NCBI GenBank assembly: GCA_008638375.1
Contig: CM018031.1
Coordinates: 4,860,062-4,924,061 of the forward strand
From: Nyssa sinensis
Lineage: Eukaryota; Streptophyta; Magnoliopsida; Cornales; Nyssaceae
Direction of reading: 5' to 3'
Length of the DNA: 64,000 nucleotides
Shown here: in pieces, positions 34,002-44,125 of the stretch
Numbering within the stretch: the first letter of the stretch is position 1
How the letters are laid out: every line of letters begins with the position of its first letter
Position numbers and translations under genes: made by a program
The notes under the pieces: model-generated
The model's database searches: none
The model's input: the letters and a program-made list of their open reading frames with translations, nothing else
Told to the model about the DNA's origin: nothing

Positions 34002-36365
34002 ATGGCACCAAATCTCCGACCCCGACAGAATACTCAGAGTTCGCAAAACGCTCAGCGTCAGCCGTCTACTCCACGCACAAGAGGACCAGCGGCCAACCCT
34101 ATGCGACAAGAGATCGAAGCAATAAAACGACACAATGAACTGGTGCAGGAGCAGCTGCTAGCCATTACCAGGACGCTGGCAACGCTCACGCAGAACCAAG
34201 CGGCGGCTTCTCCTAGCCCGCCGGTCAACTTCGTTGCAGGAACACAACCCCCGGTTGCCACGGGGAATGAAGAAATTCGCGGGCAGACCCCCGCTAACCA
34301 GCCTGGGCACCCCTCAGGCGTTGCTCACGCTGGCCGAGATCCACAGCCATCAACAGTCCCTGGCTGGGGAACATCCGCTTTTGTCCCCGACGTACATTAC
34401 CGGAGTACTACCCGAGCCCCAACTCCTAGGGTTTCGGGAGCACCCCCGGCACCACAGGAACCTTATCATGCAGCGCCAGCCCCACCGGTTCGGGTTCCTC
34501 CTCCATCCGAAGGGCGCACTCCACCCTATTACCCTGAAGCCGAGGCTGTCAGGCAGGGTTCACAAGATGTCAGACTCAGAGACCCGCGAAGGGAAGAGGA
34601 GATTGCCGAGTCTATGGACCGGACAATCGGTTTAAGAGGACCTCAGAACCCTCCAGAGCAGGACGAACTGGCCAGGCTGCTCGGAAGACTAGCCACTCCG
34701 TTTACCCACGCCATCATGTCTGAAGAGAGGCCTAGAAAGTTCGTAGTGCCCAAATTCACTCTCTACGACGGATCTGGAGATCCAGGAGATCACCTATCTC
34801 ATTACCAGCATACGATGGCCCTTCACGGAGCCTCAGATGCTTTCATGTGCCGAACGTTCATTACCAGCTTGAAGGGAACGGCTCTGAAGTGGTTCCACAA
34901 CCTCCCTCCGAACTCCATTGCCAGCTTTTACGAGCTCGGTAGACAGTTCTTGGATAGGTTTATGACCAGCAGGAGGCTCAGAAGGGGACCAGAATTCCTG
35001 CTGAACGTTAGGCAGACTAGGGAGGAATCCCTTCGGGCCTACATCGCCCGCTTCAACACTGAGCTCACTGAGATCACGGATTGCAGCCCGAAATTCCTTG
35101 TTGCGGCCCTTACTGCCGGGCTTGCCCAAGGTGGCTTCAGAGACTCCTTGACAAAAAGCCCCCCGGCTGATATGGCAGCATTGATGGATCGGGCCAAAAA
35201 ATACATCAACCTTGAAGAAGCCAACCGCTCAGCCCAGAAGGGCAAGGATCAGACCCAAAGGGATAATCCGAAGCGGGAGGACCATAAGAAGGAGGATCAC
35301 AGAAGAGACTCCAACAAAAAGAGGGTCAGAAGCCCAGATAAGAAAACAGCTCCCAGAGCTGTGTACAACTCCGCACCAAGGGAGTTCACCAACTTCACGC
35401 CTTTGAACACCACTCCGAACCAGGTACTCCGGCAGATCCGAGATCGGGAGAACCTGAGGTGGCCAGAGCCGATCAAAGGAGATCCCAGCCTGCGGGACCA
35501 AAGTAAGTATTGCAATTTCCATAAAGATCATGGGCATACTACTAACACTTGCAGGACCCTCCGATATGAGATAGAACAGCTCATAAAGAAGGGCCGTCTT
35601 CGGGAGTTCGTCAAACAAGACGGAAGGCAGAACCCCCAAGAAGACAAGCCTCAGCAGCGGCCAGATCAGAGGCCCGAACAGAGGCAAGAGCAGCGGGAAG
35701 GACGAAACGAGCCTCAGAGGCAGAACAACCATGTTATCTACGTCCTCCATGCTGACTCCCCTGTTACAGGAATGTCCAACAGGGCGAGAAAAAGATATGC
35801 TCGGGAGGCCAGAACCGCCCCAAACATCTTGCAGGTCTCCAACGTCGAAAAGAGGCTCAAGACAGGGCCAGAGATCCAGTTCACCGAGCAAGATCTAGCA
35901 GGGGTACACTGCCCTCACAGTGATGCCCTTGTTATCACCCTCAGAATCGCCAACTTCGAAACTAGAAGAGTCCTAGTCGACACTGGCAGCTCAGTCAATA
36001 TCCTATTCTACGAACCGCTTAAGCGGATGGGCATAGACCAGGACAGCGTCAAGCCCACCACTGCCGTAATGGCAGCTTTTGATGGCAGCCTTAGCACCCC
36101 CCTGGGGAGAGTTGACCTTCCTACCACTATTGGGGAAGATGAAGGGCAGAAGACCACCATCTCAGAGTACATGGTGTTGAACATGAAGTCTCCATACAAC
36201 GTCATCATTGGGAGACCCTGGTTACACCAGATAGGGGCGGTCACTTCAACCTTTCATCAGTGTCTGAAGTACGTCCACAATCAAAGCGTGCACTCGGTCC
36301 GAGGATGTCAGCCAACCTCACGAGAATGTCACGCTATTGCCCTCAAGGAGACAGCCCCAAAATAG
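34002..36365 (+). CDS. gag-pro: Gag-protease polyprotein of the Tat retrotransposon
   Basis: 787 residues from an ATG in a good context (ACCATGG) 77 bp after the LTR. The first 240 residues are Pro/Gln-rich and disordered-looking. Residues about 250-375 form the retrotransposon gag domain (KFTLYDGSGDP, LKGTALKWF, SLRAYIARF), which builds the cytoplasmic virus-like particle. A basic Lys/Arg stretch (about 415-450) precedes a variant zinc knuckle, C-x2-H-x4-H-x4-C, at 504-517. The aspartic protease follows, with LVDTGSS at 658-664 and IIGRPWL at 735-741. The frame ends at TAG 36363-36365, but the same frame continues open into pol. It appears intact. Confidence 0.92.
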   Translation: MAPNLRPRQNTQSSQNAQRQPSTPRTRGPAANPMRQEIEAIKRHNELVQEQLLAITRTLATLTQNQAAASPSPPVNFVAGTQPPVATGNEEIRGQTPANQPGHPSGVAHAGRDPQPSTVPGWGTSAFVPDVHYRSTTRAPTPRVSGAPPAPQEPYHAAPAPPVRVPPPSEGRTPPYYPEAEAVRQGSQDVRLRDPRREEEIAESMDRTIGLRGPQNPPEQDELARLLGRLATPFTHAIMSEERPRKFVVPKFTLYDGSGDPGDHLSHYQHTMALHGASDAFMCRTFITSLKGTALKWFHNLPPNSIASFYELGRQFLDRFMTSRRLRRGPEFLLNVRQTREESLRAYIARFNTELTEITDCSPKFLVAALTAGLAQGGFRDSLTKSPPADMAALMDRAKKYINLEEANRSAQKGKDQTQRDNPKREDHKKEDHRRDSNKKRVRSPDKKTAPRAVYNSAPREFTNFTPLNTTPNQVLRQIRDRENLRWPEPIKGDPSLRDQSKYCNFHKDHGHTTNTCRTLRYEIEQLIKKGRLREFVKQDGRQNPQEDKPQQRPDQRPEQRQEQREGRNEPQRQNNHVIYVLHADSPVTGMSNRARKRYAREARTAPNILQVSNVEKRLKTGPEIQFTEQDLAGVHCPHSDALVITLRIANFETRRVLVDTGSSVNILFYEPLKRMGIDQDSVKPTTAVMAAFDGSLSTPLGRVDLPTTIGEDEGQKTTISEYMVLNMKSPYNVIIGRPWLHQIGAVTSTFHQCLKYVHNQSVHSVRGCQPTSRECHAIALKETAPK

Positions 36366-36374
36366 CAATTACAG
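36363..36374 (+). promoter_or_regulatory. Leaky UAG stop codon with tobamovirus-type readthrough context
   Basis: The gag-protease frame ends AAA TAG CAA TTA CAG. The six bases after the stop fit the CARYYA readthrough motif known from tobamoviruses. The downstream frame is the same one and stays open, with no ATG before the RT domain except deep in the coding part. Readthrough would make Gag-Pro-Pol at a few percent of Gag-Pro. Confidence 0.75.
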
Positions 36375-39300
36375 TACACTCGGGACCGTGCAGATCCGGT
36401 TTTCACTCACACTCCCGAGGTGGAAGATTGCCCATCCGGCGTTGAAGAACCCCTGAGCCCAAGGGGGCGTGATAGTCAAGCCAAGCCTGTTGGCGAGCCC
36501 ATCAAGATACTGGTCAGTTCAGGAGCAGAGGGGCGTTATTTGTATATCGGTCCAAACCTTGCCCCCGCCGAGCGGGAAAAGATAGTCAGGTTTCTGAAGA
36601 ACAACCTCTCTATCTTTGCTTGGGAGACTAGGGACATGGAGGGAATAGATCCTAATCTGATAACTCACAAACTAATGGTAGATCCAGACCACCCCCCGGT
36701 CAGACAGAAGAGAAGACCGATCGCTCCCGAACGGCATCGGGTTATAAACGAAGAAGTCCAGAGGTTGCTGGACGCCAGGATGATACGGGAAGTTTTTTAT
36801 CCCGAGTGGTTAGCCAACACTGTGCTCGTCAAGAAGAAGAACGGCAAGTGGAGAGTCTGTGTCGACTATACAGACCTTAACAAAGCATGTCCCAAGGACA
36901 GCTTCCCACTACCAAGAATAGATCAACTGGTTGACGCCACTGCAGGGCATGAGCTTATGAGTTTCGTGGACGCCTACTCTGGATACAACCAGATCCAGAT
37001 GTACCCTCCAGATCAGGAAAAGACCGCCTTCATAACCGAAAGAGGACTCTATTGCTACAGAGTGATGCCTTTCGGTTTAAAGAATGCTGGAGCCACTTAC
37101 CAACGGTTGGTGAACAAGATGTTCAGCCCACTGCTTGGCAGCACCATGGAGGTATACATCGACGACATGCTGGTAAAGAGCCTCCAGAAAGGCAGCCACC
37201 TCCAGCATTTAGCCCAGACCTTCGATATCCTCAGACAGCACAAGATGAAGCTCAACCCCTCGAAATGTACCTTCGGAGTTACGAAGGGAAAATTCTTGGG
37301 GTACATCGTCTCTCAAAGAGGTATCGAAGCAGATCCCACTCAGATCCAAGCCCTGATTGGACTGAAGTCGCCAAAGACCAGAAAGGAGATTCAGGCACTG
37401 AACGGCAGAGTCGCCGCATTGAGCAGGTTTATATCCAAGTCCACCGATCGCTGCCTACCTTTCTTCAAAGCTCTAAAGGGCGGCAAGGCTTTGCAATGGA
37501 CAGAAGAATGCGAGCATTCCTTCCAAGAACTAAAGGAGTATTTAGCCTCTCCAGAGCTCCTGTCAAAACCTGTACAAGGAGAAAAGCTGCTCCTGTACCT
37601 AGCAGTCTCTGAGAACGCGGTCAGTTCCGCACTAATCAGACAGGACAAAGGAGTACAGAGGCCTATATTCTACGTCAGTAGGGCACTACTCGACACGGAA
37701 AGAAGATACCCAGAAGTAGAGAAGCTGGCCTATGCCTTGGTCGTATCAGCCCGAAAGCTCCGACCTTACTTCCAGGCCCATCCAATTGAGATTCCAACTG
37801 CTTATCCTCTAAAGACAATACTGAGGAAACCCGAGGTATCGGGAAGATTGGTCAAGTGGTCTGTGGAGCTAGGGGAGTTTGACATAGCATATGTACCCCG
37901 AAACTCCATCAAAGGGCAGGCCTTAGCCGATTTCGTAGCCGAGTTCACCCCGGCACTGCAGAACAAAGCACAAATCGCCGAAACTACAGGAACCTGGCTG
38001 CTATATATTGATGGATCGTCAACCGATCAAGGATCAGGGGTAGGACTGGTGCTACAGTCCCCTGATGGTCTTACGTCGGAAAAAGCAGTCAGCCTGGGAT
38101 TTAAAGCTTCTAATAATGAAGCTGAATATGAGGCCCTAATCTTAGGGATGAAGCTTGCCCTGGAATGCGAGGCTCAGAACCTCGATGTCTTCTCTGACTC
38201 CCAACTGGTAGTAAGCCAAGTTTTGGGAGAGTTTGCCATTAAGGATGACAGGATGCTTCGGTACTCCGAACTGGTGAACCATTTAAAGCATTCTTTCCAG
38301 ACTTTCACTATCCAGAAGATTGAGAGAAGTCAGAACTGCAGAGCAGATGCTCTGGCTAACATGGCCTCCCGCCTCAAGTCTGAAACAGACTCCACCGTTA
38401 AAATCTCTTTTCAGCCAGGATCCAGCATTGAGAGAGCATCAGTTGCTCAAGTTGATGAACAGTCCCAGAGCTGGATGACCCCAATCCTCCAGTATCTAAG
38501 ATCCGGGCTCCTCCCAGAGGATAAAAACAAAGCCAGGAGAATCCGAATCAGAGCGGCTCGGTACCTGATCTTGAACAAAAAACTTTACAGGAGGTCATAT
38601 TCTCAACCTCTGTTAAAATGTTTGGCTCCAGACGAGTCACAATACGTTTTGGCTGAAATTCACGAGGGAATTTGCGGGAATCACAATGGGGGCAGAACTA
38701 TAGCCCACCGAGCTCTATCACAGGGCTACTACTGGCCCGGCATGCTGAAACAGGCTAAAGAGTATGTTCGGAAGTGTGACAAATGTCAGAGATTCGCCTC
38801 GTACCAACACCAGCCTCAGCACGAGCTCATCCCGATTCCTAGCCCCTGGCCCTTTGCTCAATGGGGAATGGACATTGTGGGCCCGTTACCACGAGCATCT
38901 CCAAACAGGAAGTACCTCCTGGTGGCTATCGACTACTTCTCTAAATGGGCCGAAGCCGAGCCTTTAACGCATATTACAGAGAAGGAAGTCGAAAACTTCA
39001 CCTGGAAGAATATTGTCTGCAGGTTTGGCATACCACGTGTAATTATCTCGGATAATGGGACACAATTTACTGGTAAAGGCTTCAAGGCATTCTGCGAAAA
39101 TCTCAACATCAGGCAGCACTTTGCCTCTCCAGGCCATCCACAAGCAAATGGGCAGGCAGAGGTCACCAACCGAACAATCCTTGATGGGTTAAAGAAAAGG
39201 CTGGAACAAGCCAAAGGGAAGTGGGCAGAAGAGCTCCCAGGAGTCCTTTGGGCCTACCGTACAACCAGAAGAACTCCCACCTCTGAAACACCCTTCTCAT

Positions 39301-39707
39301 TAGCCTATGGGACAGAAGCAGTAATTCCGGTTGAAATCGGTATGCCAACCCTGAGGACTGAGGCCTTTGAGCAAGAATCCAATGATCAGCAGCTGATGGA
39401 GAACTTGGATTTGCTCGAGGAGAGAAGGGATCAAGCCAGCATCAGGATGGAAGCCTACCAACAAAGAATGGTCAATAAATCCAGGATAGGACTCAAGACA
39501 GTCAGCTTCCAAGTTGGAGACTTCGTCTTAAGAAGAGTCTTTCAGAACACCAAGGATCCCACCATGGGAAAATTGTCACCAAATTGGGAGGGCCCCTACA
39601 AAGTGACGAAGGTCGTTCGACCTACCACTTACTGGCTTGAAGACACGACTGGGAAACCTGTTCCTAGGCCATGGAACGTAGAACACTTGCGGAAGTATTA
39701 TCAATAA
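36366..39707 (+). CDS. pol: Pol region: reverse transcriptase, degenerate RNase H, archaeal-type RNase H, integrase
   Basis: Expressed most likely by readthrough of the TAG just upstream; the first codon given is the one after it. Numbering from codon GTG at 36420: RT about 90-350, with FVDAYSGY (Asp184) and YIDD 246-249. RNase H 1 about 385-505 has lost catalytic acids (LYLAVSENA where a TDAS-type motif is expected; IPTAYPL where an Asp is expected). The second RNase H, about 525-650, keeps Asp531, Glu567, Asp593 and Asp643. The integrase zinc finger is His748, His755, Cys786, Cys789. The integrase core has Asp818, Asp878 and Glu914. A GPY-type C-terminal motif (WEGPYKV) follows, and the frame ends HLRKYYQ. 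It converts element RNA to cDNA and inserts it. No frameshift or stop is seen. Confidence 0.92.
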   Translation, partial: QLQYTRDRADPVFTHTPEVEDCPSGVEEPLSPRGRDSQAKPVGEPIKILVSSGAEGRYLYIGPNLAPAEREKIVRFLKNNLSIFAWETRDMEGIDPNLITHKLMVDPDHPPVRQKRRPIAPERHRVINEEVQRLLDARMIREVFYPEWLANTVLVKKKNGKWRVCVDYTDLNKACPKDSFPLPRIDQLVDATAGHELMSFVDAYSGYNQIQMYPPDQEKTAFITERGLYCYRVMPFGLKNAGATYQRLVNKMFSPLLGSTMEVYIDDMLVKSLQKGSHLQHLAQTFDILRQHKMKLNPSKCTFGVTKGKFLGYIVSQRGIEADPTQIQALIGLKSPKTRKEIQALNGRVAALSRFISKSTDRCLPFFKALKGGKALQWTEECEHSFQELKEYLASPELLSKPVQGEKLLLYLAVSENAVSSALIRQDKGVQRPIFYVSRALLDTERRYPEVEKLAYALVVSARKLRPYFQAHPIEIPTAYPLKTILRKPEVSGRLVKWSVELGEFDIAYVPRNSIKGQALADFVAEFTPALQNKAQIAETTGTWLLYIDGSSTDQGSGVGLVLQSPDGLTSEKAVSLGFKASNNEAEYEALILGMKLALECEAQNLDVFSDSQLVVSQVLGEFAIKDDRMLRYSELVNHLKHSFQTFTIQKIERSQNCRADALANMASRLKSETDSTVKISFQPGSSIERASVAQVDEQSQSWMTPILQYLRSGLLPEDKNKARRIRIRAARYLILNKKLYRRSYSQPLLKCLAPDESQYVLAEIHEGICGNHNGGRTIAHRALSQGYYWPGMLKQAKEYVRKCDKCQRFASYQHQPQHELIPIPSPWPFAQWGMDIVGPLPRASPNRKYLLVAIDYFSKWAEAEPLTHITEKEVENFTWKNIVCRFGIPRVIISDNGTQFTGKGFKAFCENLNIRQHFASPGHPQANGQAEVTNRTILDGLKKRLEQAKGKWAEELPGVLWAYRTTRRTPTSETPFSLAYGTEAVIPVEIGMPTLRTEAFEQESNDQQLMENLDLLEERRDQASIRMEAYQQRMVNKSRIGLKTVSFQVGDFVLRRVFQNTKDPTMGKLSPNWEGPYKVTKVVRPTTYWLEDTTGKPVPRPWNVEHLRKYYQ

Positions 39708-39742
39708 AAAATTTTCTTTTTTTTTATACTTCCTTAAGACTA

Positions 39743-40413
39743 TTCATCTATTAATGCACAGGCCTCCAGAGCCTGGTCCATCTATTAATGCACGGGCCTC
39801 CAGAGCCTGGTCCATCTATTAATGCACAAGTCTTATGACTTGGTCCATCTATTAATGCACAAGTCTTATGACTTGGTCCATCTATTAATGCACAGGCCTC
39901 CAGAGCCTGGTCCATCTATTAATGCACGGGCCTCCAGAGCCTGGTCCATCTCTTAATGCACAAGTCTTATGACTTGGTCCATCTATTAATGCACAAGTCT
40001 TATGACTTGGTCCATCTATTAATGCACGGGCCTCCAGAGCCTGGTCCATCTCTTAATGCACAAGTCTTATGACTTGGTCCATCTATTAATGCACAAGTCT
40101 TATGACTTGGTCCATCTATTAATGCACAGGCCTCCAGAGCCTGGTCCATCTATTAATGCACGGGCCTCCAGAGCCTGGTCCATCTATTGATGCACAAGTC
40201 TTATGACTTGGTCCATCTATTAATGCACAGGCCTCCAGAGCCTGGTCCATCTATTAATGCACAGGCCTCCAGAGCCTGGTCCATCTATTAATGCACAAGT
40301 CTTATGACTTGGTCCATCTATTAATGCACAGGCCTCCAGAGCCTGGTCCATCTAATAATGCACAAGTCTTATGACTTGGTCCATCTATTAATGCACAGGC
40401 CCTCAGAGCCTGG
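39743..40413 (+). repeat. Minisatellite: 20 units of 33-34 bp in two hairpin types
   Basis: Every unit starts with about 17 shared bases (TCCATCTATTAATGCAC) followed by one of two inserts. Type A holds AGGCCTCCAGAGCCT, type B CAAGTCTTATGACTTG. Both fold into a small hairpin at the same place (CAGGC/GCCTG or CAAGTC/GACTTG). I count 11 A and 9 B units in the order AABBAABBABBAABAABABA. It lies in the 3' untranslated part just after pol. Arrays in this region of Tat/Ogre-type elements are known as a source of satellite DNA. Confidence 0.95.
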
Positions 40414-40745
40414 ACCATCCCCAACTAGCGGGTTCTGTAGTCCAGTCTATCCAAAGGCAGAAATTCCGAGCACCTGTCAACTAAAGTTTACTAGAACGGA
40501 ATACCTCGGATCTGACACTTACATTATTTGACTTATCTGTCAAATAAATCAGCACCATGGTTTCAACCAAAGGTGAAGTACTTCGATTCTGGCATTTTTT
40601 AAAGTTTTTGATTTGTTTTCAGAACAATCGGCAACACATTAGAAGATGCTTAAGTTTCAAAAGAGCACATTCACAGAAAGTATCAGCTCAGAAAAGAAAA
40701 AATTCAACTTTATTAATAACTCAAAAAGATTTACATCAGTACCAA

Positions 40746-40825
40746 GAAGCTACTACAGAAGCTATTACAGAAGCTATTACAGAAGCTACTACAGAAGCTA
40801 TTACAGAAGCTATTACAGAAGCTAC
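40746..40825. repeat. 12-bp tandem repeat (about 6.7 units)
   Basis: GAAGCTA(C/T)TACA repeated with the third-position pattern C,T,T,C,T,T,C, so the true period is 36 bp. All frames on the plus strand stay open across it only because 12 is a multiple of three; I do not call a protein. Confidence 0.9.
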
Positions 40826-41028
40826 GCTTGGCAACATAATGGCTCTTCTCCTGGGATGATAAAGGGGCACAAGATCCAAAACCTTCAAAACCGCCTTCAT
40901 CGGCTCCATTTGAAAGGAAGGAACCCTGAACCCCAATCTGCATCAAGTAGTGCCCAGGCCATTTCATCATCACTATCACTGGTCCCACGACCAACGGATG
41001 ATGAGGGCTCTGAGCCTCAGGAGACTAT

Positions 41029-41601
41029 TCATTCTCCACCTTTGTAATCGGCATGACTCCTCAGAGGAGTAAAGCAAGGGTCTCTGCCAAGACGCATGGG
41101 GGGGGAAGGTAGTCTACCTTCAATCTTCTTCTTCACACCGTCTGTTTCACCCCAGCCACTTAGTGCAAGGGTCTCTAACAGAGCGTGAGGAAGGGAAGGC
41201 AACTCACCTTCGTCTTCATCACCAACACCCCAGGCCTCGGTTGAATCAGGGAGGGGCCACCACCAATCGGAGAAATCTCGACCGGATGCCAGAGGAAACA
41301 AGAAGACTTGGACCTCCTTCAATCCTTCCTTGGAGACTGAAAAAAGGGGGAGGTTAACTCTCGGCCACAGGCTCATTATTCCTAACTCAGGCAAGGAATC
41401 TTCCATCATCTCCGGACGAATGGGAGAAATTCCGGCAGCATATGAGGTTTCTCTCACGAACAAATCGGGGAGCAAAAGGGTTGAGCACAACCGTATGCCC
41501 CGTTTCCATATATATAGACCCTTGGAATCCAAAAAGCCACCCAACTGAACCGTCGCAACGGTAAAAAAGAGAGTGGCCTTGAAAACCCAAACGACGGTCA
41601 A
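41029..41601 (-). CDS. Possible second antisense ORF of the retrotransposon, unidentified
   Basis: A minus-strand frame of up to 190 codons between the 12-bp repeat and the main antisense gene. A TATATATA sequence lies at about 41506-41513. If it is the promoter, the first usable ATGs are near 41411, giving a product of about 127 residues rich in Leu, Ser, Pro, Glu and Trp. I recognise no domain. The arrangement (TATA box, short leader, ATG) mirrors the main antisense gene, which is the only reason to list it. It may be non-coding. Confidence 0.25.
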   Translation of the reverse strand: MTVVWVFKATLFFTVATVQLGGFLDSKGLYIWKRGIRLCSTLLLPDLFVRETSYAAGISPIRPEMMEDSLPELGIMSLWPRVNLPLFSVSKEGLKEVQVFLFPLASGRDFSDWWWPLPDSTEAWGVGDEDEGELPSLPHALLETLALSGWGETDGVKKKIEGRLPSPPMRLGRDPCFTPLRSHADYKGGE

Positions 41602-42138
41602 ATGACTAAGCGGTGCATTAAATAAGCCTCTTCAATATACCAAGAGACAGAGTGCAGAATTCTCAAGACATAGACCGCAGTCCAGTACTAAAGCTCCCAA
41701 ATTAATAAAGAGGGGAACAAAGTCTAAAGTAAATAGACCCCCATTCAGACCTACTGGTCTTAACTATTTCATAACAGGTCAAGACACGTAACAAAGACCA
41801 AGCAGATCGGATATATCCCAATCCCGAGTACTCAGCATACCGAGCATCATAATAACGAGCACAAGCTGCTCGGTTAACCTCACCGACTCTTAATTCAGAG
41901 CAGTCTATCTCAGAACTCTACAGGGGCCCACTCCCGCTCTGTCAGGCTCTATCCATCTGGCTATATCTACTTTCTCTTCTTATTTTAATAAGGCAGATCT
42001 ATATTCACTATTCCATGACAAGTATTGAAGATTAAGAAAGCAACTATTTGATCTAGCATGCAAAGGGTTCAGAGCAGCCGCACTTGCAACAAAATTCATA
42101 AGAAGGAAAAATACAAGCAGAATCTGAAGAAAAGTCAA

Positions 42139-42150
42139 TCTTATTGATCA
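42139..42150 (-). terminator. Possible poly(A) signal of the antisense gene
   Basis: On the minus strand ATCAATAAGATTG lies about 75 bases past the stop codon; AATAAG is a near match to AATAAA. An oligo-T run (minus strand, about 42177-42197) lies just before it. Confidence 0.3.
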
Positions 42151-42219
42151 GAAGGGAAAATGTATTCACTACATCAAAAAAAAAAAAAAAAAAAAGGGGG
42201 GCAAAAGCCTATAAAAGCC

Positions 42220-44125
42220 TCAGGATTTCCCAGAGGGGCCTGCATCCTCTTCCAAATTAAGGGCACGAGCCCCAGCAGTCTTATCCGGATCAAGACGAGA
42301 TGAGGTGGGTTCAGGAGGAACGATTGACGACACGTCAAAGTCCGGGAACTGAAGTTGGAATCTAGTTCGGAAATTCTCAAAGCCGAGCAGGATCAGGTCA
42401 TCACCCATCTGATCAACTTCCTCTTTTAAATCCATCTCAGCCTCAGCTTTGGCTTGACCAACTGCCTCCTGAACCCTCTGGTCAATGGAACTACGGAGAC
42501 CAACCAGCTCCGCCTCAAGCCTCTCAACCGTCCGAGCAAATATATCCCTCTCAGACTCTGCCACCTTAAGGCTGGTGGTAGCTCTCTCCAGACTCTCTTC
42601 AGCAGATTGAATTTTGGAACGGGCTGTTCCGAGCTCCAGTCTCATCTCGTCCACCTCTGTCCTTAGCTTCTCGGCCTCCTCAAGGCCCATGGGGGTCACC
42701 ATCAGAGCAGCTAAACTATGCATGCTCTGTATAAAGCAAGACAGATAAATTAGAGCGAAACAAATGAGCAAACAAAAGGCCAAGGAAAGGCTTCAGAAGT
42801 TACCTTCATCTGGAGAGTCATCATCTCAGTCATCAGTTTGGAGGGATCATCCCCTCTGTACCGATGTGGGCCCTGAGCCCATATTCGATCAAATGCCTTC
42901 TTGGCAATTTGATAATCCGGCTCAACAAATGGCTCAGAAGGAGCGGCAGGAGCTTTCCCCTTCCTAGACCTCTTGCTCGGACCAGGAGGAACAGCCGATA
43001 CAGGAATGGCAGGCTCGGCTTCCTCAGCCTCGGCAGGGGAGGGCTCAGGGGAACCAGAGATCAATCTCCTTCTCTTCACTTCTAAAGGAGCATCAGGCTC
43101 AGCTGGGGAGGAAGACTCCCCCACCACTTGAGGCTTCGGCACTTCCCACCTCGAGGCTAGCCTCCTCTTCAACTCTGCGCTACGGGTGGCCATCACTTGG
43201 TCCGGAGTGACGATAACAGTATGAGCCCGGTTAGAAGTTGAAAGCAAAACCCGGTACTGATCCTGCAGAGCCTTAGTAAACTTGGGCCTCTTCCGAGCAC
43301 TCTTGACTGCACAAACGAAATGAAAAATACCAAGTTTGTCAGTTCTGAGGATATAAGCAAAGCTAAAGTAAACCCAAGAGAATAAGTCTCACCCCTATGG
43401 CCCGTAACACAAGGAAACGACGAGATCTCTCCGGCCTGAAAGTCCGTATGCTCCCATCCTCCTCCAACGAAGAAGTACCACTTCTTCCACGTCTTGTTGG
43501 AAGTAGGAACGGAAGACAGGGGTCGGAACCCCTTCTCGAAGGACATATAATACAGGCCTTCTGCCTGCTTGAACTTCAGATCCATATTGCTACGGATCAA
43601 GTCCAGAGACACCTCCACTTTGTTCAGATGCCCCAGCACCATAAATCCTAGAAGATGCCGCCAGCTATTGAGATTCAGGTCGGCAGGGCAGAGCTTGAAC
43701 CAGCAAAAGAATTGCCTGACTAAATCCGGCAATGGAAGCCTTAAGCCCATTTCAAACCAGGCAAGGAAAACGCAAATCTCCCCGGCTTTAACATCTTGGG
43801 GACGGTCCATGGGTCCTGGAACTCTGCAAGTCACATTGGGGGGAAATTCAAATTTCACCCTCCATTCATCCAAGAGGCTTTGAGTGACGGCACTCTCACC
43901 CTCTTCTCTATGAGAAGACCTACCAGAGGTCTCCCCGGCCCTGTCTCGGGGCTCTTCGAAAGCATCGACTATTCTAACCCCTGGACTAAGGGGAGGATCA
44001 ACAGGCCTCTCCTCAATAATTTCAAAAGCAGGGTTACCTACATCTCCTACAACAGACGGACCAGCCGCCTCAGAATGGTCTCCTACTCCCTCATTCACAA
44101 TTCGAGATTCCGAAGGAACAGACAT
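42220..44125 (-). CDS. Antisense three-exon gene of the Tat element (PF04195-like protein, 580 aa)
   Basis: Exons 43393-44125, 42804-43306 and 42220-42726, read right to left. Intron 1 (86 bp) is GTGAGA...GTGCAG in phase 1, and intron 2 (77 bp) is GTAACT...TATACAG in phase 0. Joining them gives one open frame across sites that are blocked without splicing. Residues about 120-185 (GEICVFLAWFEMGLRLPLPD, SWRHLLGFMVL) resemble the 'putative gypsy type transposon' domain PF04195. The middle is basic and Ser/Pro-rich with KRSRKGK, a possible nuclear signal. The C-terminal exon is a predicted coiled coil (EEAEKLRTEVDEMRLELG). The ATG is the first after the predicted start site. Antisense ORFs here are known in Tat-type elements (Grande, Retand); their role is unknown. 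Confidence 0.8.

Noticed and set aside
36420..39707. Separate pol gene starting at 36420
   Set aside because: The codon there is GTG, not ATG; the frame is continuous with gag-pro through a leaky stop.
39743..40413. CRISPR-like look of regularly spaced repeats with hairpins
   Set aside because: Units are contiguous with no unique spacers, and lie in the 3' UTR of a plant retrotransposon.
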